Shown here in pieces: positions 1 through 11,833 of a DNA stretch of 64,000 nt (position 1 is its first letter; each line of letters opens with the position of its first letter). The position numbers were made by a program, and so were the translations under genes. Below the pieces are notes generated by a model. That model was not told the DNA's origin and ran no database searches. It saw only the letters and a list, made by a program, of their open reading frames with translations. This DNA comes from Chiridota heheva (Eukaryota; Echinodermata; Holothuroidea; Apodida; Chiridotidae), in the NCBI GenBank assembly GCA_020152595.1, contig JAIGNY010004470.1, positions 10,001 through 74,000 of the forward strand, written 5' to 3'.

Positions 1-455
1 AAACCTTTTTTTTTTTACATTTAAAGATAGTTTATTGGCTCTAAACCACTCATTAAAATTATTTAATTCATAATTAATTTTATCCTGCAGAAGTCTGGTA
101 TCTTTTCCCGAGAAGAAAATATTAGAATCATCGGCGAATAAAAGTATCATGTAAATGAATCATGGCATATGTGGTATATGTCGTTGACATATAGAATGAA
201 CAGAAGTGGTCCCAAAATGGAATCTTGTGGTACTCCACAATTAATCTGTAAGGGGTCAGATCTTTCATTGTTAAATGAGGTAAACTAAAGTATAATTGAA
301 ATATAACTACTGAACCAAGAATGTGATATACCTTTGAAACCATAATAGGAAAGCTTTGTTAGGAAAATATTGTGATCAATTGTATCGAAAGCCTTACTAA
401 GATCAAGGAAGATTCCAACAGAAGTTTGTTTGTTATCTAAAGCATGGGAAATTTG
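1..455 (-). mobile_element. LINE reverse transcriptase fragment (CR1/L2-like), broken
   Basis: Read on the minus strand, this stretch encodes the centre of a non-LTR retrotransposon reverse transcriptase. RT motif A is seen as GIFLDLSKAFDTIDH (about 375-420), followed by YGFKGISHSWFSSY. The next block is [14 protein letters not shown] (about 190-235). The catalytic block LLFADDSN (about 130-150) is followed by NEWFRANKLSLNVKK, which runs into the window edge. At least two frame changes or stops separate these blocks, so the copy is dead. Its 5' end is truncated near 455, where low-complexity T-rich repeats begin. The 3' part lies outside the window. The phrasing resembles the CR1/L2 group, but the clade call is by eye. 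Confidence 0.85.
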
Positions 456-466
456 TGAAATTGTCG

Positions 467-640
467 TCTTTTGGGGGGAAATTGTCATACATTTTTGGGA
501 AATTTTTATCAATTTTTGGTAAATTTCCTTCAATTTTTGTGAAGTATCCTACTTTTTGGGAAATTGTCTTCCTTAATTTTTTTAAATTGTCTTCATTTTG
601 GGACATTTTATCAATTTTCGGGAAATTTCCAAATTTCAAT
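467..640. repeat. Degenerate 20-21 bp T-rich minisatellite
   Basis: About eight imperfect units of 20-21 bp share the theme ATTTTTGGGAAATT. The array directly abuts the truncated 5' end of the LINE fragment. The open frames here come from the repeat and are not taken as coding. Confidence 0.6.
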
Positions 641-1195
641 TAATTTTACGACACCCTCCCCTTCCCTCCTTCCCCTCCCCTTCCTCCGCCGTTTGCAAAT
701 AGTTTAGCATGATAAGAGACTTGATAAGGTTTTTGTAGGTTTGTTAGGACAAAAATCAAATCTGGCCCCCCAATTTCAAATATCTTCCAACGTCGCTGAT
801 ATATGTATTTCACATACGGACTTCCCCTCCACCCAAAGATCAAGATGGGAGTAGTAGAGAAAGGACAACAAGTTTATGAACAAAATTGATGTGTTTTCTG
901 GCTAAAAGATGGACAGTTTGTGGAAAATTTGTGTCACTTAGAAAAGTCAGCATGACTTTAGAATAATGTATAAATGGTAGTAGTTACTCTATTGTCAAAT
1001 TGTAAATGCTTTCAATCTTCATGATATTGCAAAATGTCCGACCATGGTGCTAAGTCAATACATGGCTGCATGGCAAGACCTTGACCATTTCTCTTAAATT
1101 AATCAAATGCCATTTATTGGTGCTAATTTGCCTGTCTTATGGAAAAAGAAAACAACACAAGAAAGGAAAGGGCCCTAAAAATGCATTTTTATTTT
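641..1195. other. Intergenic stretch, no gene seen
   Basis: It begins with a pyrimidine-rich run (about 652-690) that resembles the edge of an interspersed repeat seen again near 8620 and 9530. The rest is AT-rich sequence with no recognisable coding or RNA feature. Confidence 0.5.
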
Positions 1196-1719
1196 TTAAG
1201 GTCTATGGACATATAGCAATTTCTACTGGTTGAAATATTATTAAAATCTGAGCAAATCAGATTTCTGAACTTTGAAAGGAGCAATTTTAGCTTTGGAGAT
1301 ACACTGTACTTTAATCAAAGTTTGATCAGTTTTTAAATTGACGCTCAAATTCTTTATGCAATTCTTTTCAATTTCTTTCCTAAATTCTAGTTACTGAAAG
1401 TGATGGGAAAGTCTATTTCCTTGGAGACATGGTAAACTCATAGATATTTTTTTTTTTAAATCAGAATAGCTACACCACTCCAAAGAATTACGATACACAT
1501 TAAATCAAACAAAAGCATTTACAAAAGAAAATTCCATGGTAGCCCAGTAATAATTTAAATTTAAAAAAACATAAATATGTAAACGATGACAGATTTAAAA
1601 ACTCTGTATAATGGTTAACATTTAACCAATCTTGATGATATTATTTGCTCCTATAACAGTTTTTAATATAATCTTAAGTAATTTAGGTAATGTTGCCTCT
1701 ACACGTCCATAGACCTTAA
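1196..1719. mobile_element. TTAA-flanked MITE with short terminal inverted repeats
   Basis: The ends carry a perfect inverted repeat, TTAAGGTCTATGGAC at 1196-1210 and its complement at 1705-1719. Weaker matching continues inward (GTGTAG against ATATAG). TTAA at both edges fits a piggyBac- or Kolobok-type target preference. The 524-bp interior has no transposase. A 64-codon open frame at 1807-2001 lies outside the element and is not recognisable. Confidence 0.6.
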
Positions 1720-2835
1720 AATGTCATTAATGATTTTAAATTGTTCTAAATATGTATTTATTGTCATTTTTTTTTTTTTTTAAAGATGCTGATCTAGCCT
1801 AGCCAAATGGGGGTAACAGCTCATGAAACACCAATACAGCTCCAAAGAATATGTCGTAGGGTAACAGTGGTCATTAAAATGGAGTGGACGCTTGACGCTA
1901 GAGTAACCCAAGGTACTCGGAGGATCGTTTTAAGTACATTAGGGATTGATGCGATTTGTATCGAAAAGAACTTTCATGTATTATTGAAGAATTTTAGCTG
2001 AATAAATTTAAAATCCAATGTGAATGGAAACAAAATTCCCATTTTAATATTTTGCAAGTGTATGAACATTTAAAAGACAACTTTATCTAAATTGATTTAT
2101 AAATGGTTTAAAAAAATCACAAAATCAATATAAAAAAATTGACCGTTTTACAGCTTTTTGAATTTTCACACATAAATATGTAAACTTTTATAGCTGTCAG
2201 GCTGTAGGTAGTTTAATGTTTTCGCCTCCGTTTGTTTGTCTGTTTGTTTGTCATCAAGATATCTCAAGAACTGCTAATTGGATTTTGATCAAATTTGCTG
2301 TGTGGTTTTGTTATGCTTATAGAAGAAGTGATTACAATTTGGGACATATTGGAATAGGGGAAGGGTGAAAATGGGGTCTTAGGGTGAGTTTGTTTGTCAT
2401 CATCATCATATCTAAAAAAGTAGTCACTGGATTTTGATTAATTTATGGTGTAAAGCTTTAGGAAACATTTTTAAAATTTAGGAAATGGGAAATTCTGGGG
2501 CGCTTCATTTTTTTCATGTGCAAAAACCCACTGAAAATATTTTGTATATTTTACCATGTTTAAATTTCGGATTTCAGCATTTTTTTTTTCTCAAGAGTTA
2601 CCCGTAAATCGTCGTTTTGCATGGAAATTTCACGTTTTATTTGGAATTTTTTTTTTTTTTCCATGTAAAATTATTGAGTTAAGGAGGTTTTGTTTGAAAC
2701 TGCGTTTTTGACATGTATAAAATATTTATTAGTTCAGAGTCTTGGATAACTCAACACGAGTGAACAAGAGAAAGGAGTACCAGTACAACCTGTCTTCAAG
2801 GGTGTATTGCTTTGTCAATTTAGATGGTTTAATGT
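1720..2835. other. Intergenic stretch, no gene seen
   Basis: AT-rich sequence with several poly-T runs and a GTTTGTTTGTCTG stretch near 2225-2255. A sentence-like repeat about 'tcatcaagatatctcaagaac' style phrases occurs near 2260 and again, weaker, near 2400. No gene is supported. Confidence 0.45.
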
Positions 2836-3228
2836 TGAATATTTCGATTTACGATGGATGTATCAATGCATCCTATGTAAAGGGATGTACCAGTACATCC
2901 CGCTGTGCCGTCTAGTGAGCAGGTATACTTTGTCGATTTGGATTTCGATTTACAATGAATGTATCAATACATCTAATGTCTGGTGAGCAGATTACTTTGT
3001 CAAATTGAATGATTGAATGTGAAATATTTCGATTAACGATGTTTGTATCAATGCATCCCATGTGATGGGATATACCATTACACCCTGTCTGGTGAGCAGA
3101 TTGCTTTGTGGTTCATGGTGTAAAGTGAAATATTTCGATTAACGATGGTTGTATCGATGCATGTGAAGGGATGTACCAGTGCACCCCGTCTGGTGAGCAG
3201 ATTGCTTTGTGGTTCATGGTGTACATAT
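2836..3228. repeat. About 80-105 bp tandem repeat, four diverged copies
   Basis: Four successive copies begin near 2838, 2942, 3023 and 3129. Each opens with ATTTCGATT(A/T)ACGATG and most continue with GTATCAATGCATC, a GGGATGTACCAGTACA block and CTGGTGAGCAGATTGCTTTGT. The second copy lacks the middle block, which explains its shorter length. Confidence 0.8.
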
Positions 3229-6200
3229 CGTGTACATCTGCTTATTTCCCCAACCGCCGTTTTTGCCTGTTTTCGGCGGTTGGATCCTGCATTCCTCTCT
3301 TACCGAGCCTGCATTCATAGTTCTCGAGAGAAACACTTGATATCATTGAATCTCATGCCTGCGCTGCCCGAGCTACGACCTGTTACACGATGATGTATGT
3401 GATCAGGAAGTGCCATTTAGAGTTGGTGTGATACCCTGGGCATAGGTGCGTACCAACAAGACTTGTTGATATTCATCCCGGCGGAATGCAAGAGTATGAT
3501 GAAAATGCCATTTACGGTTTATGTTTAATGGAATGTATAAGTTACTTTGTTACATTTCTCTCTAAAATGTTACAGGAAAAGGATTAAAATACAATTTGGA
3601 GTATAATCTGTACGATAAGTGAAGTTTTAGAACAAGATGCGATCGTGCACGTGTGATTAGCGGATTGTGTATTTACAGATCATTGCATTGGAGCTTGAAC
3701 TAAGAGCTCACTGGAACTTGTTTAGTACGAATGATTTTTTAACCTAATTTTGTATTGTAATATTTAGATTATATAAGCTCCCACTAGGCCAGTAGGTAAG
3801 CCATACAAAATGGTGAAAGGTTCTCACGAATTTTATTTTGTGGTTTAAATCAGATAGTTCAAAAAAACTCTTTTGATTTAACATGAACTTTTTTTTCTCG
3901 AAAATTGTAAATATTTGAAAGTTACCTTTTTGTTTTTCTTGTGCTTCGATAACCAAGCACGTACATTGCATCAACATTCGTCCGTTACAATCTGTCCTAC
4001 ATTTAGATATACGGCGGGAAATAACACTGTTCAGACCCTGTACCCTGTTGCTATTTGACAGGTTGGTTTTTGTTTTGTTCATGATCATTATGTGTTTTAC
4101 AAATGTTTACTTGAAATGTTTGAAGCAAAAGAAATATTCCAATTGTCAGAAACCCAGTTTTTGTTAATTATTAATTTGAGTTAACGTATATGTTCAATAA
4201 TCATTTTTGTACTCAAAAATAGTAATTCCTGCCTTATATGGTATTGGTATTCCCATACACTTGCAAACAACAATGTAACTTGGAAAAAAAGAAGAAAAAA
4301 GATCCCGCTATAGTTCTTGAAATGATAAGGCCAATTAGCTCCTCCCCCTTTGATACAACTCATAATTTTAATTGAAAAAAAGAATGACTTTTTATTCCAC
4401 AAACGGTACGGTCCATTATCTGATTATATTCTACAATTATAAACTGGATGGTTTTAGTAGAATATTCATATTAACACTTTCTCTTGTAGCCAACAAAACA
4501 AACAACATTTTCGGTCATTTAAAATACTTGTATTGGAACGATATATTGACATAATTTATGCATGTGAATAAGCTATAACCTAATGGGTCGCAAAAAAAAA
4601 AAAAAAAAAAAGGTTTAAATATCATCTTACACGTTGAGCCACTTAAGTGATTTCAGCAGATCCCCTGCTGTGATACACGCGCATGGCAAGAGCATATTTC
4701 ATAACATATTAATATGATACCAGCCGGGGTATGGGGGGTGGGGGGGGGGGTCCCTTCCAAATGCAATGGAAATTTCCATCGTTGGTTAGGTGTTGAGAAA
4801 CATTTAAAAACCAATTGATTTTCCAAAACTACATGTGCACTTTGCATCCTTAAAATCTCTTGCTCGTTTTAAATTTAAATCTGAAATTGACAGATTGTCG
4901 TACCAAGCTAGATGTACGAACATATAACATTTGTGTTTGTACATCCTTGGCCATACATGAAAATGTGGTGGGGGAAATAGGAGTGGAAACTTGTTGAGAC
5001 AATAAATGGCTGTATGTCATGCCGATCTTTGTTCCAAAATATTCTTTTCGTGACCTCCAACTCCCCCACCCCCACCGGAAAGGTTGGTTACACCCCTGAA
5101 AATAAACTTGCTTGGTATGTTCTGACCCCAAGATGCTCTATCTGTATGTCATTGTTTTCCAACGTATTATAATTCATAAAGAAGGTTTTGCTTTTGAAGA
5201 TTCGGTTAAGTTACGATTTTAGATAACAGCACCAAGACAAGAATTCAAGGGCTACCGTAAAAGTACATAGCCTAGATGGTAAGTAGATCCATGTATTTGT
5301 ATGTTTGTTAACTCGTGTAGTCTCATTTGTAATATATGTATGACTGTTTGTGACATAATAACTTTCTTCCTGAAATATCAAATGAGCTAAGAAAATATTT
5401 TGGAAATTAAATCCTGTGCCAGAGGGTTACGCACGTTTTATTATAATACGGAATTTTCAACGTGCCATATCAAAAACTTTTCCCTATTTTATACAATAAC
5501 TCATTGTTGAAATAAGATCTGCAAAAAAGGTCCGCAATATCATTTTTAGTATTCAAAAAAATACATCACACAGATAATTGAGAAGCAGAAAATCATTTAC
5601 TTTTACAATCTGGACTTGATTTATTCAGTATTAATTGTACTGTCTCGACCCGACAAAGCTCGTCTTGATGTGCACTGAAGTATGGGGCTTAAAGAGGTCA
5701 TGTCACACACCACTTTGCTTCTTGGAAAATGTAAGAATACAATTTTGAGAGAAAACGATGACAAGGAATGAAACCTTGTGTTGTTTTTCCAGCTCATACA
5801 ATGATAGAGTATGATTATGTGCCCCTGTATGTCTGCTTTCTGCTATAGCAGCTAAGCTTCACTTCTATATACCAGCTGTATTCAATCAAAGAGCCTCCAC
5901 ACTGTTTGCCCCTTTAAATGGTACTGCTAAAGGGCAGATATTATATTGCATCAATCTCCACAAGACGGGAAGGGAACGGTAAGGTAATTATATTGACGAC
6001 GAGCGGTCGCCATGCATCGGCTACTGTCCGAGCGCGAAATCCAGTTCCAGTTCATGCCCATGGTGGGGTTCAGGGAGCCCCGGAAACTCTTTTTTTTCCT
6101 TTTCTGGGAAAAATCATGATGCGCTTTTGGATTTAAAAAAATGGAATATTACATGCTTGATTAAAGTAGGAAGGTTTTTTTGATGAGAAATTAGCAAATA

Positions 6201-6603
6201 CATTTATAAAGAGAAGTTTTATTGTTGTTAATCACAACACATATATCGAAGTTATTAATTAACACGTAAATTTTCCCCTAAAAAATATGTTCTCATGACG
6301 ATTTTGGCGCCTCTTGAGCACTCGACGCCCTCTCAGAAAGCTTCACTGGGGTCATTGCTCTTTGTCACCACGCTAATCCTGACCAGTCATTCACCTCCAT
6401 TTGTAACCTATCGGACACTCGAACGGCTTCAAGCATCTTCATGTTCAGTCTGATCTCTCAGTGGTAGTGCTAGTCGAGTGGGAGCCTAGGGGGTCAGCCT
6501 AGCTGGAAAAGTAACCAATTTCCATGTATATGACAATGGTACATGTGCATGCCCATGTAAGTGACGTCTGCCGGGCACATAGTGGTGGTCAGGAGGGCCA
6601 TGA
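3229..6603. other. Intergenic stretch, no gene seen
   Basis: No coding sequence is recognisable. Simple runs include poly-A near 4591-4611 and poly-G near 4739-4750. Short open frames here lack family resemblance and are treated as chance. Confidence 0.5.
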
Positions 6604-6985
6604 GAAAGGGACCCCAAAATTGAGCTAGATCAACTCGTGAGGTAACCTTGTGAAACCTACTGAAAATGTTTGGTATAGTCCCAGGTATCATGAATGGCCA
6701 CTGCCAGACATTAAAATGTGGGGTGTGTCTGCCAGACCTATAGAACCGGTACCCCAAAATAGTGCTAGATTAACTTGTGAGGTAATCTGATGAAACCCAC
6801 TGGAACATGTTTGGTATAGTCCCAGGTATCATGAATGGCCACTGCCAGACATCAAAATGTGGGGTGTGCCCGCCATACCTATAGAACAGTAGAACCGGTA
6901 CCCCCAAAATGGAGCTAGATGAGCTGGTAAGATAATCTTATAACACCTACTGGAAAGTGTTTGGCATAGTCCCAAACATTTGGCA
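6604..6985. repeat. About 155-165 bp tandem repeat, two and a half copies
   Basis: The phrase GGTATAGTCCCAGGTATCAT, then ATGAATGGCCACTGCCAGAC, AAATGTGGGGTGTG and CTATAGAACCGGTACCCC, recurs at about 6670-6765 and 6815-6910. A third partial unit ends near 6985. Copies look roughly 85-90 percent alike by eye. Confidence 0.8.
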
Positions 6986-6992
6986 TTGTCTG

Positions 6993-8340
6993 AGTGTATG
7001 TATTTGACTAAAAAGAAATACAAGTTCATAGAATGTTAGATTGTATAGATTGCTTTATTTTGAAGGAACAGGAAATATCAAACATTTAAAATGGAGTATA
7101 AAGGAAGTTATATGAGGAATTATATTCTGTGCATTTTTTGCCCAGACGACTGGGTAGGGAGGGGGTGGGCAATGGAGGATCAAAGATATTCATTCAGTTT
7201 GGTAATTTATTTATCACGGCTTCAAACATGTGGAGCATGGGAAAGGGGGGGTTTGTAGATATCACGCCAAAGCGCATTGAGCAAAACATTCGTGAAGAAT
7301 ATTTGTAATCCTTCAGTGGAACTTGAACGTTTTTCTTGATTAATTCAGGGATCTGTGTGTAATTGATAAATTTGCAGTATATTCTACACTGTCATTGCAA
7401 ATAATTCAGAATTTACCTCTCAATATAAAATGTATACATGATGAAAAAGATGCAAAACGAAAATATGTTTTAGTTCACGGCGTTTCACAAAAACAGATAC
7501 ATGAAATATTACCAAAATATAATTCATTAATTTTAAGAGTTTACAAAAGTATGCAAAATTAATCCCAGTTATTGTATGGCTGTTGCAGTCTATATTTAGA
7601 TAATTTTCATCGTCAGATCTTTATATTTTTCAGCAATGAAATTAAGAAATGTTATGTATACAAGAACATAAGAAATTAAACCAATTAATCAACAACTAAC
7701 TGCATACTTGGAATACAATATTTATTATTCTAATTTTACGCAGAAACTTAAACTTCCATTCCATGTATTCTGCGTATATCCATTTCAATAGTGTACCTGT
7801 GATAATCCCGTGAACTCATACTGTGTGAGTGTATGTTTTTGACTGAAAAGAAAAAGTTCATAGAATGTCAAATTGTATAGATTGCTTTAATTGGAAGGAA
7901 CAGGATATATCAAACATTTAAAATGGAGTATAAAGGAATGTATATTGAGGAACTATATTCTGTGCACCTTTTTTCCAGACGACTGGGTAGGGAGGGGTGG
8001 GCAATGGAGGATCAAAGATATTAATTCAGTATGGTAATTTATTTATCACGGCTTCAAACATGTGGAGCATGTGAAAGGGGTGGTGTGTAGACAGTAGAAA
8101 TCAGACCAAAGCGCATTGAACAAAACATTCGTGCAGGATATTTGTAATCCTTCAGTAGAACTTGAACGTTTTTCTTGATTAATTAAGGGATCTGTGTGTA
8201 ATTGATAAATTTGCAGTATATCATACACCTGTACACTGTCAGTGCTAATAATTCAGAATGCAGCTATCAATATAAAATGTATACATGATGAAAAAGTTGC
8301 ACAACAAGCGGTCTTTGTAAAATATGTTATAGTTCATGCA
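6993..8340 (+). repeat. Direct duplication of a ~490 bp segment with 345 bp spacer
   Basis: The segment 6993-7480 is repeated at about 7826-8340. Both copies contain TCATAGAATGT, AAATGGAGTATAAAGGAA, CCAGACGACTGGGTAGGGAG, ATTTATTTATCACGGCTTC and AATATAAAATGTATACATGATG in the same order. Identity looks near 85-90 percent. The second copy has a small insertion near 8228 and differs near 8310. The spacer 7481-7825 holds nothing recognisable. The repeats do not look like LTRs, because the spacer is too short and has no coding. Confidence 0.85.
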
Positions 8341-9992
8341 TGCATGTCCCGGATGCATGTTCCACAAAGAAACAAATTAATACCCCGAAGAGAAAGTAAA
8401 ACGTATAGGACGTGCCAAGCATGAAAGGTCATCATTTCATGAAACAGTTAACTACTTGACAGCTTGATAGAACCAGTTTTGAATTAGATCAGCAGCAAAT
8501 GAAGGATATCCTCATATTTTCCTAGGAATTCAACTACTGGGGTACTGCTCGGGACTTAACCACATATACTTCCGTATTTGTGAAATAGCCATGCATGCAT
8601 AGCGACATAACATCAGCGGCGGCGGAAGATGTTTGAATCTGGGGGGCACTTTCCAACTGTCTTATTTTCAGAGCACAGCAGTATAGTTTTATACAGCTTC
8701 AAAAATTCAAGATATTTTGGCCCCAATTTCGGTAAAATAGACAAATTCTATTTTTTCCAGAACCCAAATCAAAGGTGCTCCACGAGTGAAATTTGGGGCA
8801 TGTTGCTTGATGTTTTTGTAAAATGATCAATTTTACAAACAGAAAAGAAAAAAAACTTTAATGTATTTTAGATAACACCTTTATTTTTAATCTCCACACC
8901 TGGGACTTAAATGTATTTCAAATAGCACTATTTATTTTAAATCTCCACACCTTTTAAACTTTACAAAGAGGATGGGGGAGCAGGGCACGTTGGTTTATGT
9001 TATGGCATGACAATGGCTTGGGTCCAAATAGGAAGGTTTGCCCTGCGTGGCCTATTTTAAAGATGCCCCACTAATGAAATTTCGGGTGGCTCGCACACTG
9101 TATAGAAAGGTCCTAATTTAAAGAGTTTTTACAAATTATAAGCTGGGAAAACAAAGGTAGGCAGCAGCGAAGGATTTTTAAGTATGAAAAAGTCCAGGTT
9201 GTTGGGCCCCCAACTTTGTCTTTATAGGAAAAATTCAGAAAAAGTGTATGCGCGCAAAGCACATGAATTTTAACAATTTTTTTTTTAGGGCGATATTTGT
9301 GTTACTTATTTTAATGAAAAAAATCATTAATATATATAGTCTTTAAGAAAAAGGTTTTCAATGTTTGAAAGGACAGTTCCTTCTCTAAAAAGACACCTGT
9401 CCTATTTGATAGGGCACTTTTCCTTCTGAAAAGGGCACTTTCCCATTCTTTGAAAGGGCACTTTTCTTCTCTGAAAAAGAACACTTTTTAAACTTTTGAG
9501 AAAAATAGAGGCACGTGCCTCCTGTATCCCCCCCCCCCCCCTTCCCCCTCCTTGGTTCCGCCGCCAATGCAAACATAAAGACATGATATAGCTTGTATGG
9601 CCTGAAGTACAGCATAGCCTATAGTTTTGATTTGATCTTTTCTGGTTGAAAAGCGGACATAATCACACCTTTTCAGAGACGTACACTTAAAAAAATTACA
9701 CATCATGCATGTCCTGTGTAACATTTTACACAACTAAAAAGGAACTTCACAGCTTTTATGTAAAGCTTACATAGATCAAGTTAGGTACATTTTTACCTCA
9801 AAACAAGTTAATAAAATTGTACCTGAATACTGGGCAAAATTTATGTATAACAAAAAAACATTTACTGAAATCTTCAGTATTTCCCAAAGTTGAATCTTAA
9901 CCTTAAAAACCCTGTTCTGATACTCATGACCAAAAAAAACAAAAACACCATCCTTCATTTTGCTGTACGAGCTGATCTGCTGATACTTTTAA
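8341..9992. other. Intergenic stretch with diverged interspersed repeats
   Basis: At about 8860-8955 a ~45-bp phrase ending AATCTCCACACC occurs twice. At about 9365-9490 the phrase GGGCACTTTTC recurs four times at ~30-bp spacing, followed by a C-run at 9530-9550. The same GGGCACTTT phrase marks repeats near 19560 and 44815, so this is probably an interspersed family. No gene is supported. Confidence 0.5.
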
Positions 9993-10770
9993 ATGAAACG
10001 GATGAATGCTCTCCCGAAGAGACACTTTGAAGTCATGGACCCTCAGGCAAGTTCAAGAACAAGTATGATGAAATTGCTGTATCTGCTGCGAGAGAAGTAC
10101 AAGAAAGATTTCACATGGAAATATTTTGCTACATCACATGGCAAGGGTGTGGTAGATGGCATTGGAAGAAAGGCAAAGTCCACAGTCAGACACCAGGTAT
10201 TGAGTCAAAATTTAGAACCCTGCATCGTCTGATCGTGCAAAATGCTGCAGATTTTGCCACTACCGTACAACCACTTCTGCTTAAACTGCAAAAACATTTG
10301 TGTTCTTGTTGTTGTTGTTGTGACACAGGAGAAGATACATGTTCTGCATGAACAACTCAATCCCTGGCTGCCTGGGAAGACCAATCCACTCTAGATATCA
10401 CCGGCATAAGAAGTATGCATATTGGCTCCTACTCCCCTACTCCCAGCGGTGACCTGAAGCTGTGGAAAGCATGCGAAGACAAAGAAAAGCAGCAATGTAT
10501 CACAAAATGTCTCCAATTAGTGGATTCTCCAGATCTGGCTGTTATTCCGCTGGTGCTGAATCAAGATGACTGGTGACTCGTTGAGTATGATAACACTTGG
10601 TATCCAGGAATGGTCACTAGAGTGATTGAGGATGATGTGGAAGTCCTGTAATGGAAAGAAAAGGCAGATCAAAGTGGATTTGGCCAGTGCCAGAGGATCA
10701 TGTAGAGAATATTGTTTGCAAAATTGCACCTCCTTCTTTGGTTGGGTCACGTGGTGTTGGATAGTTGGAG
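9993..10770 (+). pseudogene. Decayed copy of a multicopy protein family (FATSHGKG..DGIG type)
   Basis: The first segment (9993-10196) encodes KYFATSHGKGVVDGIGRKAK, a motif I associate with a large family of uncharacterised multicopy proteins in aquatic animals. It is followed by a plausible intron, with donor CACCAG|GTATTG near 10196 and acceptor TGACACAG near 10328. Later pieces also fit the family: GIRSMHIGSYSP near 10410, then LVEYDNTWYPGMVTRVIEDD (about 10577-10636), and KWIWPVPEDHVENIVCKIAPP in another frame near 10672-10735. In-frame stops occur at the codon after GACTGG near 10574 and again near 10650, and at least one frame shift is needed. The family membership is from memory, and the function is unknown. 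It may be derived from a transposable element. Confidence 0.6.
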
Positions 10771-11530
10771 TTCAAAGAAAGCTTTGATTAAAATAGTATG
10801 CAGCTGAAACGGGTTTATTTCAATTAATTATTACTATATTTGCCAAATGTTGATCAGTATATGTACATGTACAGTATTTAATCCAAAGTGATGATTCACT
10901 TATATTATTGGCAGGAATTTCCATATCGTAACGAGAAAAGAGCTTCTTATGTGTTACTAGGTTTATAGCTTTTTGAAACTACTAAACTGAATTTACTCGT
11001 AGAATTTTTGTAGAGCTTTAAGGTTGCTGGTATATTTCTAAATTCATGTTATTACAATATTCCAAGTATGTAGTATTACATTCATAGGCATAGAAACCAG
11101 GCGAGGTAGAACTGGGGGACACACTTGATCTGTGCCCTTTGACAAGCTAAAGTGACCCTTGTCTGCTTGTAGTGTACGTAGAAAAGGTCCCCTTGGTGGT
11201 GGTGCACCTCCACTTTTCTGCGTTCGAAAACCACTTCATTTGTATGTATTTGAAACTATGTATATAAAGTTATCGAAGCAAGAAAAACGATGACTTTATG
11301 TTACAAGTGTTTACTTTGATATTAGTTTTCGAAATTTATGAAGGGAAAACGTTGACCCAATATAGACATATTGTCATAAGCCAATTATCTCTTTAAAACA
11401 AAGTTAGTGTGAAATTTTCGATGAAGTATTACGAGAGAGGTCGTAGAGATTATATAATTAAAAGTTTCTTCCAACAGTTTTACCATGAAAATTAATTTTA
11501 TGTTTTAAAACTTTGATGTTAAAGATTAAA
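10771..11530. other. Intergenic stretch, no gene seen
   Basis: Ordinary AT-rich sequence with no recognisable coding, RNA or repeat structure. Confidence 0.45.
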
Positions 11531-11833
11531 GGAGCTCTCGGCCGAAAAGTAAGGGCGTATTTTTATGAGTCTCTTATTTAATCGAATACCTGTGCAGTAT
11601 GGAATATCATAAACATAGCTAAATCCCGACCCGAGTACTCGAAATTTGTACATGTTTTCTCATTGACTTTTTGCAATTTGTTCGCTTGCGTGCGATGGGT
11701 GAAAATTTATCTTAAAAGCAGACCATGTGAAGAGACTTCTATTGGCTAAAATCTACATAAATTAGCAGCAGATATAAAATATATCTATGAAATTAGCAAA
11801 AAATAACGCCCTCACTTTTTGGCTGAGAGCTCC
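11531..11833. mobile_element. 303-bp MITE with ~33 bp terminal inverted repeats
   Basis: The left end GGAGCTCTCGGCCGAAAAGT, continuing AAGGGCGT, is mirrored at the right end by the complement of GGAGCTCTCAGCCAAAAAGT followed by GAGGGCGTT. Only about four differences and one indel occur over ~33 bp. The interior has no open reading frame of note. No clear target duplication was identified. Confidence 0.7.

Noticed and set aside
1807-2001. 64-codon plus-strand open frame
   Set aside because: No family resemblance and no splice or promoter context; taken as chance.
6993-8340. LTR retrotransposon with ~490-bp LTRs
   Set aside because: The 345-bp spacer holds no coding, and the repeats lack TG...CA ends and a target duplication.
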